Notes: generated by a model not told the origin, from the sequence alone. DNA of 64,000 nt from Imbricaverruca yamaguchii (GCA_034440575.1 JAOTOL010001642.1:744001-808000); one strand, 5' to 3'; shown: positions 23,416 through 35,762, counted from the first letter of the stretch. Numbers and translations: made by a program.

Positions 23416-25599
23416 ACACCGGCCGGGCCGAGGATGGGAAACAGGGAGAAAGCAATGACCCTATTCATGAAGTAGCCGCTGGAAAATTATTTTATGTTTA
23501 GGGTTGTAATATAAAAGTTGTTTTTAATTTCAGTTAAATGCTATGATGAACATACAAAAACTGAAGTAAAAATATGGTTCTCAAAATTAAAGTTGTATAT
23601 CGGTTTGCTGCCTTGGTATAATTGTAAACATTATCAAATGCATATCGATTTCTGATGGTCTTAAATTGTAAAAGGGCAAATGACTGGCATGCCTCCGGCT
23701 GCTTCTGTGAGATGTTGCTGCCGTTTGTTTGTCTTTATGTCTATGTCTCTCTGTATCTCCAATCTGCCGATATTTCATCAATCAACCCCCGGTCGGGGGA
23801 AGGTGAATAGCTGGGAGTGGCTTCCGATGGCGGCGGGAGAGACGAGCTGAGGAGCATCGGCGTGCGTGACGGATGGAAAGATAATTTGGAAGGACCCGCA
23901 CACAACTCTTCGCGAGATGTCGACACTAGATAGCAAACTTGCCCGTTCCAATGAGACCGTCAGGGGCATCTTTGCAATACTATTTCGTCCATAACGGCTT
24001 TTTATTCACTTCAAACGACGTACTTTTTGGAACGGCAATCATTTCTTCCGCCATAAACATTTGCCAACAGTTAACGACAACTGACAATGAGATTAGGCGG
24101 TTACGGTTGGAGCCCTAGCTCACAACACGCTAAGTCGGTGTTCATCGGTTGACATATTTTGCAGACTCACCTCGGCTGATTAAGTGTGACATCGACCTTT
24201 GACTTCGTCTATCCCAGCTTAGGGTTTCCCCGAGCCTCGTGCCCTGCAAGTGCTGCGTTGCTCGTCTCAAAGCGATACTCGCCGTTTTGAGGCCAACTGT
24301 GCTTCTCATTCTGGGATCTTATGCATCAGGTTCTACACGTTATTAACAATGCATTCCATCGCGCATACGAACCTAAAAAAACTATTCAGAACATGCACTA
24401 CCTCGACATAGGACAAAATATGTTTTTAACTTACTGATTATGATACTGATTGTTCCTTTCATTTGGACAGAGTTCTAATGCTCCCATCCTCGAAAGGTGA
24501 ATCTAGAAACAGGACAGTGTACCTGGACCTAGCAACAGATATGCTACAACCATGCATTGATCTATCATTTGATCTTGCGTGCACATATGGCGCCGAGCAC
24601 AAAGGACGCCGAACGTTGTCCGCCTGCGCCGCAGCTGCAGCATTGTCCGCCCACACCAGAGCGCCCCCCCCCCACTCCCGAACATCGTGCACACGGCACA
24701 CGAGTCGCCCGTGACGGCGCGATGTGGACAATCATACACAATGGCACGCCTGATCGGCGCCAGACATGGCAGCTATCAAAACGTTGGCGGGGCCCAACCG
24801 GCAGCAGATTTGTTCGCGCCGACTTCACACGAGCCGACGGCGACATACCGAGAACAGGGCGCGCTCTTGCCGCCATCTCTGACCGAACCTATTGCTGCAG
24901 AACAGTGCGGCGGCATGCCGAGAACACCAGCTTCATCTGTGTCAATTGCCGGAGACTAGCGCGCTGTCGGACCTCGAGTTATCATTTGAATTCGTAATGC
25001 AATCTATTTAGATTTACGATGTGCTATTTCGATGATGGTGGGCAAAACGGTACTGTGAGCGCACTCGTCCAACATGCCAGATGTATGTGACGACCCCCTG
25101 GCCAGAACCACGTTCAGATGGGCGTCTCGACAGCCTTACTGTTGGCGTGCTCGGCCTCGGATCGAACCGTTCTTAGTTAGAAACTGACTGGGTCCTTGCT
25201 GTACAATCAGTCGTAATAGAGCCAATAGTGACCTCAAATTGGTTCTGAAACATTGCAGGGAGAAGGGGATTTGTGCTATGTACTCCTGAATGTGGAGAGA
25301 AAAATGTTTGCGCAATTGAATATGGGTAGTACACATTTGTCTTCACGTCTGCGATATTGGAATATCAGCTTCCACTTGATAGTGAAAAGGTTCATTGTCA
25401 AACGGCACCATTCATCCTCCAAATGAGAAAATGAGAGGATTATTTTCTGGAGCGGATAACTTTCTGGACGCAATAAATCCAGACACCGCCTGCTCGCCTA
25501 TCTCTGATTGCAGGCGCGCGACAATGGGAGCCTTCGCCGTGACACCTTATATGCACAGCCATGGCGTGATGATATTGACTTCCGCCGGCCGGAAGTCGA
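23416..25599. other. Unique sequence
   Basis: A long repeat-free stretch, AT-rich with a GC-rich centre (24560-24960) containing a C-run at about 24667-24677. Several frames of 80-146 codons overlap on both strands in the GC-rich centre. No domain, tRNA or transposon signature is recognised. Confidence 0.5.
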
Positions 25600-26060
25600 C
25601 CGAGTCAGTCTGCAGACTGCCGTAATGTGTGCCGGGCCAGTCTGTCGTCCGCCGTAAGTGTGCCGGATCAGTCTGTAAACTGCCGTAAGTGCGTCGGGTC
25701 AGTCTGCGGACTGCTGTAAGAGTGCCGGGTCAGTTTGCGGCCCACCGTAAGTGTGCCGGGTCAGTCTGCAGACTGCCGTAAGTGTGCCGGGTCAGTCTGC
25801 AGACTGCCGTAAGTGTGCCGGGTCAGTTTGCGGCCCACCGTAAGTGTGCCGGGTCAGTCTGCAGACTGCCGTAAGTGTGCCGGGTCAGTCTGCCGCCCGG
25901 CTTAAGTGTGCCGGGTCAGCCTGCAGACTATCGTAAGTGTGCCGGGTCAGTCTGCCGCCCGGCTTAAGTGTGCCGGGTCAGCCTGCAGACTATCGTAAGT
26001 GTGCCGGGTCAGTCTGCCGCCCGGCTTAAGTGTGCCGGATCAGCCTGCAGACTGCACGGC
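25600..26060. repeat. 31-bp minisatellite, about 15 copies
   Basis: The unit is GTAAGTGTGCCGGGTCAGTC plus TGCAGACTGCC. Two variant types (TGCAGACTGCC and TGCCGCCCGGCTTAA) occur in a mixed order. Every unit has a TAA, so no long frame runs through it. Confidence 0.96.
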
Positions 26061-26229
26061 TGGCCGGCCATCGGTTGGTGTCACTGTGACTAATGACACC
26101 ATCGCAGCACGTGATGAGTAACACGCGCCGATTAATGCCGCCGCCAGACACACCAACCCGCACGGCTTTCATGTTGCCGCCGCCAGTTCCCCGGGCCGAC
26201 GGACTGGCAACACGTGCGGTCCTCCGTCA

Positions 26230-26665
26230 ACACTCGGGCAGGTGCTGAGTCAACACACGGACCGATCCTGGGTCAACACTTGGTCCGGTCCTGAGTAAAT
26301 ACTCGGACCGGTCCTCAGTCAATACTCGGTCCGGTTCTCAGTCAACACACAGTCCGGTCCTGAGTCGACGTTCGATCCGGTCCTGAGTCAACACTCAGTG
26401 TGGTGATGAGGCAAAGCACTCGAACCGGTTCTGAGTCCATACTCGGTCCGGTCCTGAGTCAACACTTGGTCCGCTACCCAGTCAACACTTGGTCCGGTCA
26501 GCATTTGGTCAACTTGGTCAACTTGGTCCGGTCAAGAGTCAGCATTCGATCCAATCCTGAGTGAACACTCGGTCCGGTCCCAAGTGAACACTCAGTCCAG
26601 TCGACATTTGGTCAACTTGGTTAACTCGGTCCGAGTCAACACTTGGTCCGCTCTCAGGTGAACCT
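26230..26665. repeat. 23-bp minisatellite, about 18 copies
   Basis: The unit resembles GAGTCAACACTCGGTCCGGT + CCT. Copies are diverged from one another, more so than in most arrays here. At least three copies contain a perfect TGAGTCA. Confidence 0.9.
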
Positions 26666-28469
26666 GGTGATGTTAATGCCAGGTATCGGTGTGTCGTCTG
26701 AATGGACCACTTCGACACCAGTCGGGACTCATCCATGGCCCTGTTATCTCTGCCTGGCCATCATTATGCGGTGTCGGCTCGCACTGCGCCTGCCTCCATG
26801 CCTTTCCGGTCTTCTGTCACCTTGTCGTACTGGACTGTGATTACTATGAAACTGACACCAATGATCCATGTATCCATCCGATGTGATACGTCAAATGTTT
26901 AGATGCCCAAAAACGTTAGCGTAGTATGTAGCTCATCATGTAATACTTGTTATATGAGTGGATATTGTATCATCATAGATATTATAATTGGAGCTGATTA
27001 TAATCAGCTCGAAATAAGCGTGCTTCTGGAAATACGTACATCATGTTAGCCTTCAGTACGTTATTTACAATGGAACGCATATCCCATCGATTCCTGTTCA
27101 TTTGGCTCATTGCCTGACTACAGTGCACATTCGGTGCGTTGGGTCTGGTCTGCTGATGTCATCGGCATCCTAACTATTCGCAAAACTGACATCAGGAGCA
27201 CACATGTCTTAACTGTACCAACACAGAATCGCATGTCGCTAATTCATCGAATCGCATACATCCAAACTGTCGGTTGGAAACAGCATGCTTGGTCTGTGTG
27301 GTTAGTTCCACGAGCTCCCTGGAACAGATACTCTGCGGGTATCCATGATCTTTGACCGCGTCGCTGATTTATGAGAAAGCGTCGACAAATTGCCAGCGGA
27401 GCGAACAGCGGTGCGTGGCGCCGACGTCGATCCGCAACGGGGGCAAGGTGGAGCGCGTTGGCCTCCATGCATTTGTGTGGCGTGTGTACTCACGCTGGCA
27501 CCGGCCGACCTCCGGGGCACGACCGTGCCTCCGCGCCACGGGTCACCCACCTGGAAAACATGCACGACAGGGTCAGCGCACCATCATCCAGGGCACCGTG
27601 AGCGCGGCCAGGGTGGCCGGCGCCCACCTGCAGCCTCCGACCGGAAATGGTCGCCGTAGTGCCAGTCATTGTCAAAAATGGGGCTCACAGGCCTAGCGAC
27701 ATATGAAGTAGACCGATCATGAACGCATTCGAAGCCGGCTGGGACAGAGACTGACCCACGACAAAACCATCCACGGTGCGGCACCCGGAAACGGCTGGGA
27801 CATAAGCTGCCCCACAGCAGAGCCAGGCTTGATACATGATGCTAGGGTGCCACGCAACAGAACCACGCTTGATATGTGGCACGCTAACTAGCGTCCGACT
27901 TATGACAATTACACTAGAGATACGAGCACCTGTCACGAACGTCACGTGTTGTTGCGTCCTGGGTCAATCGCGCCCAGAAGGAATACACTGGAAGGCTAGC
28001 TGGCATTGCAACACAAAGCCAGCAGTACCATCGCTCAACCTGCCATTACGAAGGCTCGCAATGCAGACTAATTGTTAACAACCTGTGGGGCGTGATCTAA
28101 ATCACTATTCTGATGACTTAGTGACTCGTACACTTACGCAAATGATGCACCGCCAGTGAAGGCCCACCCAGACGACCACACAACAGACAACGCATTTCAA
28201 TGGTAGCATAGCACAGCACGTCACTGGATAACATAACGACGCAGAAGTGCCTACTTCGCCGTTAGCGATTTCCCACATTTCTTACGCAAGCGCCCATGGC
28301 TGGGTGCTGACAATTTAGTGTTTCATTTGCACATCTGTTACTGGTGCTCGGGGTATGTGGGGGTGGGTGGGGGTGGAGGCTGTTTCTAGCCTGCGGGTCG
28401 TCCCCCTGCTCAGTATGTGCTAGAGACTGTTCTTATTTCACATCATCTAGCTCTGACTGGTGTATACGA
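26666..28469. other. Unique sequence with a palindrome and a faded repeat
   Basis: Mostly unique. A perfect 20-bp palindrome, GAGCTGATTATAATCAGCTC, lies at 26991-27010. At 27715-27890 a diverged repeat of about 55 bp (CGGCTGGGACA, GCTTGATA) occurs about three times. A GC-rich block at 27390-27650 has open frames on both strands without recognisable domains. Confidence 0.5.
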
Positions 28470-28561
28470 GGGAATGCAGACCTTCCTATCCCGTGGTATT
28501 GTCAGGTACATGCGAGGGGGTGCAGATGCTTCCATCCCCAAACTTCGTCCGGCACATGCGA
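28470..28561. repeat. 46-bp tandem duplication
   Basis: Two adjacent 46-bp copies (28470-28515, 28516-28561), each running from GGGNNTGCAGA to ACATGCGA. They are clearly homologous but diverged in the middle. Confidence 0.8.
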
Positions 28562-28580
28562 GTGGCCACAACTGCTCCTT

Positions 28581-28741
28581 GTTCATTGGATGATCCACGA
28601 CCCACTCTATGCACATTCACGACTGATGGCGCCGCCCACACTGTTTCGTCGGCGGGATTGTGAAAGGTCCAGAGTGGTGCGAGTGTTAAACTCGAGACCT
28701 TCGTATCCAAAGCTCCACACCTTAACCACTCAGCCATCCCC
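28581..28741 (-). mobile_element. tRNA-derived SINE, copy 1
   Basis: Read on the minus strand it starts at about 28740 with a tRNA Ser/Leu-like head. TGGCTGAGTGGTTAAGG (28720-28736) matches a Pol III A box. About 25 bases on, CGAGT-TTAAC-ACTCG (28680-28694) forms a T-arm-like stem at the B-box position. The body contains CGAAACAGTGT and a GGCGGCGCC block. The copy at 42571-42728 is homologous over the whole length. No target-site duplication was identified. Confidence 0.7.
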
Positions 28742-28770
28742 GTCCCGCCGCAACTGCTCCATCCTCGAGT

Positions 28771-28948
28771 TAGTTAGTTATTTGAGCTTTAGGACCCCTC
28801 CATTGCCAGGGCTAAATTATTTTTATACCTCAGACGGTCGCCGATATATGATTCAGAGCAATGCCAGACTTCACCTTGTGCACAACGTCCGCATGTCATC
28901 ACGGCGCTGCGGAACGTACATCCGGTACATGTCAGCGAAGATAGTATA

Positions 28949-29000
<52 letters not shown>

Positions 29001-29061
29001 CATATATGGGCGCTACATGACAGATGTAGTCGATGCGCCCTAAAGCCCTAATAACTAACTA
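28771..29061. mobile_element. MITE-like non-autonomous DNA transposon
   Basis: The terminal inverted repeats are 21 bp: left 28773-28793, beginning GTTAGTTATT, and right 29039-29059, ending AATAACTAAC. They match at 19 of 21 positions. Each end is flanked by TA (28771-28772, 29060-29061), the target duplication expected for Tc1/mariner-type elements. The interior has no transposase. It holds a (TA)n microsatellite and a subterminal hairpin, CTACAT-GACAG-ATGTAG, bracketed by GGGCG/CGCCC. Confidence 0.7.
28945..29007. repeat. (AT)n microsatellite inside the MITE-like element
   Basis: About 25 AT units with TTTT and ACAT interruptions at the edges, located between the two terminal inverted repeats. 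Confidence 0.95.
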
Positions 29062-29515
29062 GCAAGGATAATATATTGCTGAAAACGACACTTCAGACAG
29101 GATGTACATAAGTGGGCCAAATTGGGAATGTAAGAACCATTAGACAGAACATCTCGAGGGTTACACCCCTGAACATATACAAAATGCTGAGGCTGATCAC
29201 CACCACAAAGGGTGGTGAGGACAGGAGAAGCGACAGCACATGCGAACTTGTGTCCCTAAATTCTGGCATGACTAAGTATCCAGCAAAGAACACTCCTTCG
29301 GCCACACAGTATAAAGGGTAAGGGGAATACTTACTTAAAAGTTGGTTTGATGGATTAAATATGTTTTCGGGACAAAATATTCCTAAAAGAACGGGTGGGG
29401 CTGATAGATAGAGGAGTCAGAGGAGGAATCATAGAGAAGAATCGATCGGCGTAGAATACTTCGATAAACATAGAGTATTAAGAATACTAATAAAGTTCCG
29501 ACGAGTGCACAGATG
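29062..29515. other. Unique spacer
   Basis: No gene recognised; short opposing frames only. Confidence 0.5.
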
Positions 29516-29519
29516 TGCA

Positions 29520-29613
29520 TGCGAGAGAGAGAAAGAAAGAAAGACAGAGAGAGAGAGAGGAGGGAGAGAGAGAGGGAGAGAGGGGAGAGAGAGAGAGAGA
29601 GAGAGCGAGAGCA
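29520..29613. repeat. Imperfect (AG)n tract
   Basis: AG dinucleotides with GAAAGAAAGA and GGAGGGAG interruptions. Confidence 0.93.
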
Positions 29614-30028
29614 CGGCGTGAGACGAAACCACAAACAATAGCGCTCCCAGCAACACCATTCTTCCGAGACTAATCAGTATAGGTTATCGCCCAGCCATCG
29701 AGTAACACAAAATGTACACGGGACCAGGCTGGAGACTCATCTGGAGCAATATCAGCCTCTCTTGTTTCACGACGTATTTCCACCTTCAGTGTATCAACTT
29801 CCATGTGGAGCCTGCATATCGCCTTCTCTATCCGATTCCTTGAAGTCAAACTGGAGTTCCCTAGAAACGTCTACGAATTTGCATACCAAACGGGGCGACA
29901 CTCATATGCCATTATCCTGAAGATACCATCCTCCCACCAATCTCGCGAGAAGACATTGGTCGTCAGGGAGGTGGTCTGAAAACTGGAGAAGTTTACAAAC
30001 TTACCGCATTCCAAGCATTCATCCGCGC
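29614..30028. other. Unique spacer
   Basis: Non-repetitive sequence. On + a frame across about 29780-29980 is open for some 60 codons but has no recognisable motif. Confidence 0.45.
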
Positions 30029-30029
30029 A

Positions 30030-30462
<433 letters not shown>

Positions 30463-30650
30463 CGAGGACTGGAATGGGGAGGAGGGAGGATGGAGGACGT
30501 GGACTGGAATGTGGAAGCGGACATGAACGTGGACGTGGACATGGACATGGGAATATATATAGGCATAGACATAGACATGGATATGGATACCTATAGACAG
30601 AGACAGAGACGGAGACAGAGACAGAGACAAAGACAGAGACATAGCCGGAA
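30463..30650. repeat. GTGGAC / ATAGAC / AGAGAC short-unit array
   Basis: Successive hexamer-like blocks (GTGGACATGGAC, then ATAGACATAGAC, then AGAGACAGAGAC) continue from the (AG)n tract and appear to have arisen from it by slippage and substitution. Confidence 0.85.
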
Positions 30651-31104
30651 GACACAAGGCTGAAGCTCCACTAGCTCTGCCCAGTATATATGGGGGCATG
30701 CAGCTGTCCCATACCCTACCCCTACCGAATATATGTGAGGAGTCATAACTAACCCTAGCCCTCGCCCTGTCCGCCGTATGCATTAGCAGCGGCTGCCCCG
30801 GTTCCCCTGTTCTGTCCGGTACACAGACGCTCCCGTTCGACAGACCGGGATCTGGTGCGTTTCGCGTCGGCGCGCATCAGTGGGATGGCTCTCGGCACAG
30901 TTACTGCCGCCTGGGGAAATATTAGCCGATGGAGCAGGAGTGTGATGGACGGCCTGCGGGCTAACCGTGCGGCGAGGTCGGCCTAACGTCGCCGGCGGTG
31001 GTCATCACGGCTGATATGATAGGCTAGGGAGCCGAGCCGCCTGCCGGCAGCGGCCGGACGCCGCCACGACACGACACGACTCGGCCGGTCCGGGCGGGGT
31101 CTGG
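30651..31104. other. Unique GC-rich spacer
   Basis: No gene recognised. Confidence 0.5.
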
Positions 31105-31706
31105 CGGTGTCACGCCCTCATCCTGTCTGCGCTGTCTGTGGTGCCACAGCCGCGACCAGAACACTTCTACAACACCCTCATCCTGTCCCCATTGTCTATG
31201 CTACCCCAGCCGCGACCAGGACACTTCTACAACACCCTCATCCTGTCTGCACTGTCTGTGCTGCCGCAGCCGCGACCAGAATATGTCTGCAACACCCTCA
31301 TCCTGTCTCCACTGTCTATGCTGCCACAGCCGCGACCAGAACACTTCTACAACACCCTCATACTGTCTCTCAACTTTCATCTATGGTGCCGCAGCCGCGA
31401 CCAGAACATGTCTGCAACACCCTCATCCTGTCTACTGTCTGTGGTGCCACAGCCGCGACCAGAACATGTCTCAATACCATCATCCTGTCTCCACTGTCTG
31501 TACTGCCCTAGCCGCGACCAGAGCACATCTACAGCACCCTCATCCTGTCTACTGTCTATGGTGCCGCAGCCGCGACCAGGACACATCTACCACACCCTCA
31601 TCCTGTTTCCATTGTATATGCTGCAGCAGCCACTTCAAGGCACGTCAAGACACGTCTACAGCACCCTCGTCCTGTCACCACTGCCTGCGCTGCCCCAGCC
31701 GCGAAC
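31105..31706. repeat. 60-bp minisatellite, about 10 copies
   Basis: The unit is built from ACCCTCATCCTGTCTGCACT, GTCTGTGCTGCCGCAGCCGC and GACCAGAACACTTCTACAAC. The period is a multiple of 3, so three + frames are open for 134-195 codons. Copies carry scattered substitutions and some short indels that move between frames. Confidence 0.95.
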
Positions 31707-32783
31707 CATAACACAGAAGTTATAGTATGCAACTTCCGATAAGTGGTGGTCTTTGGGAGGAAGACTTGGTGATACTTCACGCTGAATACACTGGGAGGTA
31801 CGCAAGTACGGGAAGCCCCGGATCTTTGACATATTTTCACCAAATAATCACCTTTGCGTCCCCCTTGTTTCTGGCTACATACGTTTTCGAAAATATTTCA
31901 TAAGTCGAGATATTTCCGCATCGGTGCAGGTTTTTCATTTTTTTATTTAAAAAAATCGTCCTATATTTTTGCTTTCCTGGGTTTATTAAGAGTAATGTTG
32001 TCATCAAGTATAAATTGTACGTCACATATAAGACGTTATTCTGGTGTTTTATTAAGACTCATGCAATCCGAAACTGTCCAATTCCGACTGGATGTCTTTT
32101 TAAAGAATAAAAGCTAAGTAAAAACTTAGTAACCAACCAACCAAGTAAAAAGACGATAGACACCAATGCAGGGAGATCGGAGGAACAATTGGAGATTTCT
32201 AATGATGAAAGAAGATCTGAACTTTCTCTTTTTGTTTCGGAATTTGTACCTACTATTTTTGTTTTAGCTTCTGAAAGCATACATTAGCAATCTTTCTTCA
32301 CTCGTTTACTTCGCGCTATCCTGCGAGAAAATTGAACGGCACGATCTTTTTCAGATCTGGGAATGAGAGCTCGCCCCGCAGGGAAATCGAGCAAACAACC
32401 GCACGTGAGGTCCAGCGCCCCAACCAGGATTACAACTGCCTCGATTGTTTGCTTTAGTACGGTGTGGTAACGGCACAGGGATGGAGGACACAATGATCCA
32501 GAGGAAGCCATTTTCACCAGATTGCCGCCATCACAGTGGCTGCCGACGAACTGCGCCGCTGCCGGGCCAGCTGTGCGATCCGTCGTGCGATCCCCGCCCA
32601 CAAAGGATCGCACGACGCCACGCCGTGGAAATCGCCGCTGAGAAATGCCCACGTCCGGCACTAATCCCCGGGGCATTTCCGAACACTGCCAACCTCAGAG
32701 CGAGGCGGATCCGACCGAGTCGCATCGATCAGCGGCGACTGTGGCGACAGCGTGCCGACAGTTGCCGTCCCCTCAGACGCCGC
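31707..32783. other. Unique sequence with one hairpin
   Basis: AT-rich to about 32290, GC-rich after. A perfect hairpin CTAAGT-AAAA-ACTTAG lies at 32114-32129, just after an open frame (31854-32117, +) ending QFRLDVFLKNKS. That ending is loosely like the C-terminus of some LINE proteins, but the match is too short to call. Confidence 0.45.
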
Positions 32784-33196
32784 TGTGGTGCGTCGTCAGA
32801 CTACAGCGGCACCTGTGCCGCGGTGGTGCGTCGTCAGACTACAGCGGCACATCTGTACCACGGTGGTGCGTCGTCAGACTACAGCGGCACATCTGTGCCA
32901 CGGTGGTGCGTCGTCAGACTACAGCGGCACATCTGTGCCACGGTGGTGCGTCGTCAGACTACAGCGGCACATCTGTACCACGGTGGTGCGTCGTCAGACT
33001 ACAGCGGCACATCTGTACCACGGTGGTGCGTCGTCAGACTACAGCGGCACATCTGTACCACGGTGGTGCGTCGTCAGACTACAGCGGCACATCTGTACCA
33101 CGGTGGTGTGTCGTCAGACTACAGCGGCACATCTGTGCCACGGTGGTGCGTCGTCAGAATACAGCGGCACATCTGTACCACGGTGGTGTGCGGGGG
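32784..33196. repeat. 40-bp minisatellite, about 10 copies
   Basis: The unit is ACAGCGGCACATCTGTACCA + CGGTGGTGCGTCGTCAGACT. It is nearly homogeneous, varying mainly at TACC/TGCC. All three + frames are open across it because the unit has no stop in any phase. Confidence 0.97.
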
Positions 33197-33200
33197 TGAA

Positions 33201-33380
33201 TAGCGTGTCCACGCACTGGTCAAATGTAGCTCTGTCACAATCACCATAAAAAGACAAGGTCACGTGTGGTCAGGCTAATGAAATACCAGTGCGCGGACAG
33301 AATAGTCTGTCCGCACACTGGTCAAATGTAGCTATGTCGCAATCACCATAACATTACCAGGTCACGTGTGGTCAGGCTAA
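33201..33380. repeat. 102-bp tandem duplication with CACGTG and a hairpin
   Basis: Copies start at 33201 and 33303. Both contain CACTGGTCAAATGTAGCT and GGTCACGTGTGGTCAGGCTA. The junction carries an inverted repeat (33289-33316) with arms CGGACAG and CTGTCCG and loop AATAGT. Confidence 0.9.
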
Positions 33381-34908
33381 GCATTATCTGAACTTGTGGC
33401 TGGGGATCCCGGGTGGGTGGGGTGATCTGGACACTCTGGTTTTGGAATACGCTTATGCTAATTTGCTATTTCAATATTCAAGCAAGAAAATGTCTTGAAA
33501 GATTCAGGACAATGCCTCGAAAGTACGAATTTGGACCAACGGCCTCCCTGGCGTTGTGAGTAATCTCCAGCCCCGCCTGAACTGATCCGTTTAGTCGATT
33601 ACAAATCTCATCCGGTCCTTACCAATGAAGATATGACCTGATGACCTCAGTAGGAACGCACTGCACCGACTGAGGTCACCAGGCCCAGTCAGTGTGGAGC
33701 CGCGTGACCTGATGATCGCCGGGTCAGTGTGGATTGGGGTGACAGCAGCGCCGAAGGTATCGCGGGTGGATGACGTCAGAGTTCAGCCGTCCCTTCAACT
33801 ACCGAGCTTGGCCGCACGGCTCCCTACAATTATATTGTCGCTGTCTATGGACATAAATTGAATGTCACAGTTGTTGGTCTTACTGTTGCTTGGTACTTGC
33901 AGCAACTGATGCAGCTTGTTGCTATATTCTTCATGTATATCAATTTTATAACGCACCAGCTGACATGGCTATTCGGAGACCATGCTACTTTTATGGGGCA
34001 AACGCTGCCATCACTATTTGTGGACCATTCTACTTTTAGGGTGTACCAGGCGATGTATCCATTTGGGAACGATTGTACTGGTTTCTACGACTACAGAATC
34101 ATGCCAGTGGTTGGCAAGAGTAGCTGTGGCAGCATCAATTGAGCGACATGCTTTGTTCTAAAGTCAGTCATTAGCACCTTGGAGGGAACGGTTTTCGCCG
34201 GTGAACCGAAACAGATCAGGAAAAAGACGATTCCTAGTCTCTTGCACTGTGAGTTCGGTTGGTTTGCTATTCGGCATCGTTTTTCTCGCTCCATTCCGTG
34301 ACGAGGAGCCGGAAATGCGTGCAGTCAGCCGACCTCGGACTCCAGCCCCTTGATTACCAGGTCGGCACGTTGGCGGCTACATCACCGACGCTCAGAGCGC
34401 GTGCAAAAAGGGGCCACTCACACGCACCCATACAAATAGCATAACACAAAGCTCAAACGCGAGCTCCTGCAGAGCAGGCGACCACTCACGCAGACAAACA
34501 CAAATACTGCAGCTCTTAACTAATGCGACAGCAGTTTGAATATAACATACGCATGATGCATGCTATGTGCCATACAGTACATGGACATCAGTTTTGCGTT
34601 GATTAGAAGACAGTAGTCACCTGGTACCTCTCGGAATCAGACAACCATTAACTACAGATTAGCGTTCGTCACACCCGAATGCCATTCGACAGAACGCCAT
34701 TTAGGGCATCCTCGGGTAAAACACACCAATCCGAATAGCTCGATGTTACTTATTTCGGCTAGATGTTGCCTTTGGTGTTAGTAATATAATGCACGCGAAC
34801 AACATTGGATAATGGCAGAACCTTGGCAGTGCTATATGCACGACGGAACGCAGACAACAACACGTAATATAAAATATAATGTGCACCCCTACTGCCTCTG
34901 TTGCTCAT
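33381..34908. other. Unique sequence, partly low-order repetitive
   Basis: The frame at 33858-34142 (+, 94 codons) covers weakly repeated sequence (GGACCATNCTACTTTTA twice, about 54 bp apart) and has no recognisable domain. No RNA gene or mobile element is seen. Confidence 0.45.
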
Positions 34909-34909
34909 G

Positions 34910-34956
34910 AACGCATGAACGCATGAACGCATGAACGTATAATTAATGAACGCATT
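34910..34956. repeat. 8-bp repeat ATGAACGC
   Basis: Four perfect copies, then diverged copies around TAATTAATGAACGCATTAATTAA. Confidence 0.9.
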
Positions 34957-35321
34957 AATTAAGGTTCGTATTGCTAACGGTATAACAGTGATATTGCTAA
35001 TGATGTGGGGCACGCCACATGAGCCTGTATGTAGCTTCAGTGTCGCTTCGGTGTCTATTTACGATCTGATGGCGGATTGAGGAGCATGCATCGGGAGAAG
35101 GTGGCTCGATGGAGACGTAGTAATCAAATTGAGCAAGCTTGGTCTAGACATCTTGAATGGAACACAGATTGATTGAGACATAGACAATGAAGAAGCTATC
35201 CTGGTATGGCGGGCAGACAAAGGGGAACTAAAGACGCTGCCACTCACCGTTAGTGTGGCTGGAACTTTGCAACAGCTGATTTGCAAGCATTGTGCCGGTC
35301 GCTTCACACCGGATTATCTCG
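34957..35321. other. Unique spacer
   Basis: No recognised gene. Confidence 0.5.
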
Positions 35322-35762
35322 TTTTGCACTGACCGAACCAGGTCCCCCGCTGAGCGCTGACCGAACAGGTCTCCTCGCTCAGCACTGACCGAACCAGGTC
35401 CCCCGCTGAGCGCTGACCGAACCAGGTCCCCCGCTGAGCGCTGACCGAACAGGTCTCCTCGCTCAGCACTGACCGAACCAGGTCTCCTCGCTCAGCACTG
35501 ACCGAACAAGGTCTCCTCGCTCAGCACTGACCGAACCAGGTCCCCCGCTGAGCGCTGACCGAACCAGGTCCCCCGCTGAGCGCTGACCGAACCAGGTCTC
35601 CTCGCTCAGCACTGACCGAACAAGGTCTCCTCGCTTAGCACGCTTAGCACTGACCTGACCAGGTCTCCTCGCTTAGCATTGACTTGACCAGGTCTCCTTG
35701 CTCAGTACTGACCGAACCAGGTCTCCCTGGTCAACGCTGACCGGACCAGGCTATCTCAGTTG
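35322..35762. repeat. 28/29-bp minisatellite with two interspersed unit types
   Basis: Shared head CTGACCGAACCAGGTC. Type A ends CCCCCGCTGAGCG (28 bp) and type B ends TCCTCGCTCAGCA (29 bp). The order from the left is A-B-A-A-B-B-B-A-A-B-B, then degenerate copies with CTTAGCA. Some B units have lost or changed one base (GAACAGG, GAACAAGG). Confidence 0.95.

Noticed and set aside
25135..25230. tRNA gene on the minus strand
   Set aside because: GGTTCGATCC matches a B box, but the flanks do not pair as a T-stem and no A box or acceptor stem is present at the right distance.
31854..32129. Second LINE C-terminus (ending QFRLDVFLKNKS) followed by a hairpin
   Set aside because: The resemblance covers only about ten residues and the upstream frame is low-complexity AT-rich sequence.
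33858..34142. 94-codon frame resembling a membrane protein
   Set aside because: It lies over faintly repeated AT-rich sequence and its hydrophobicity follows from T-rich composition.
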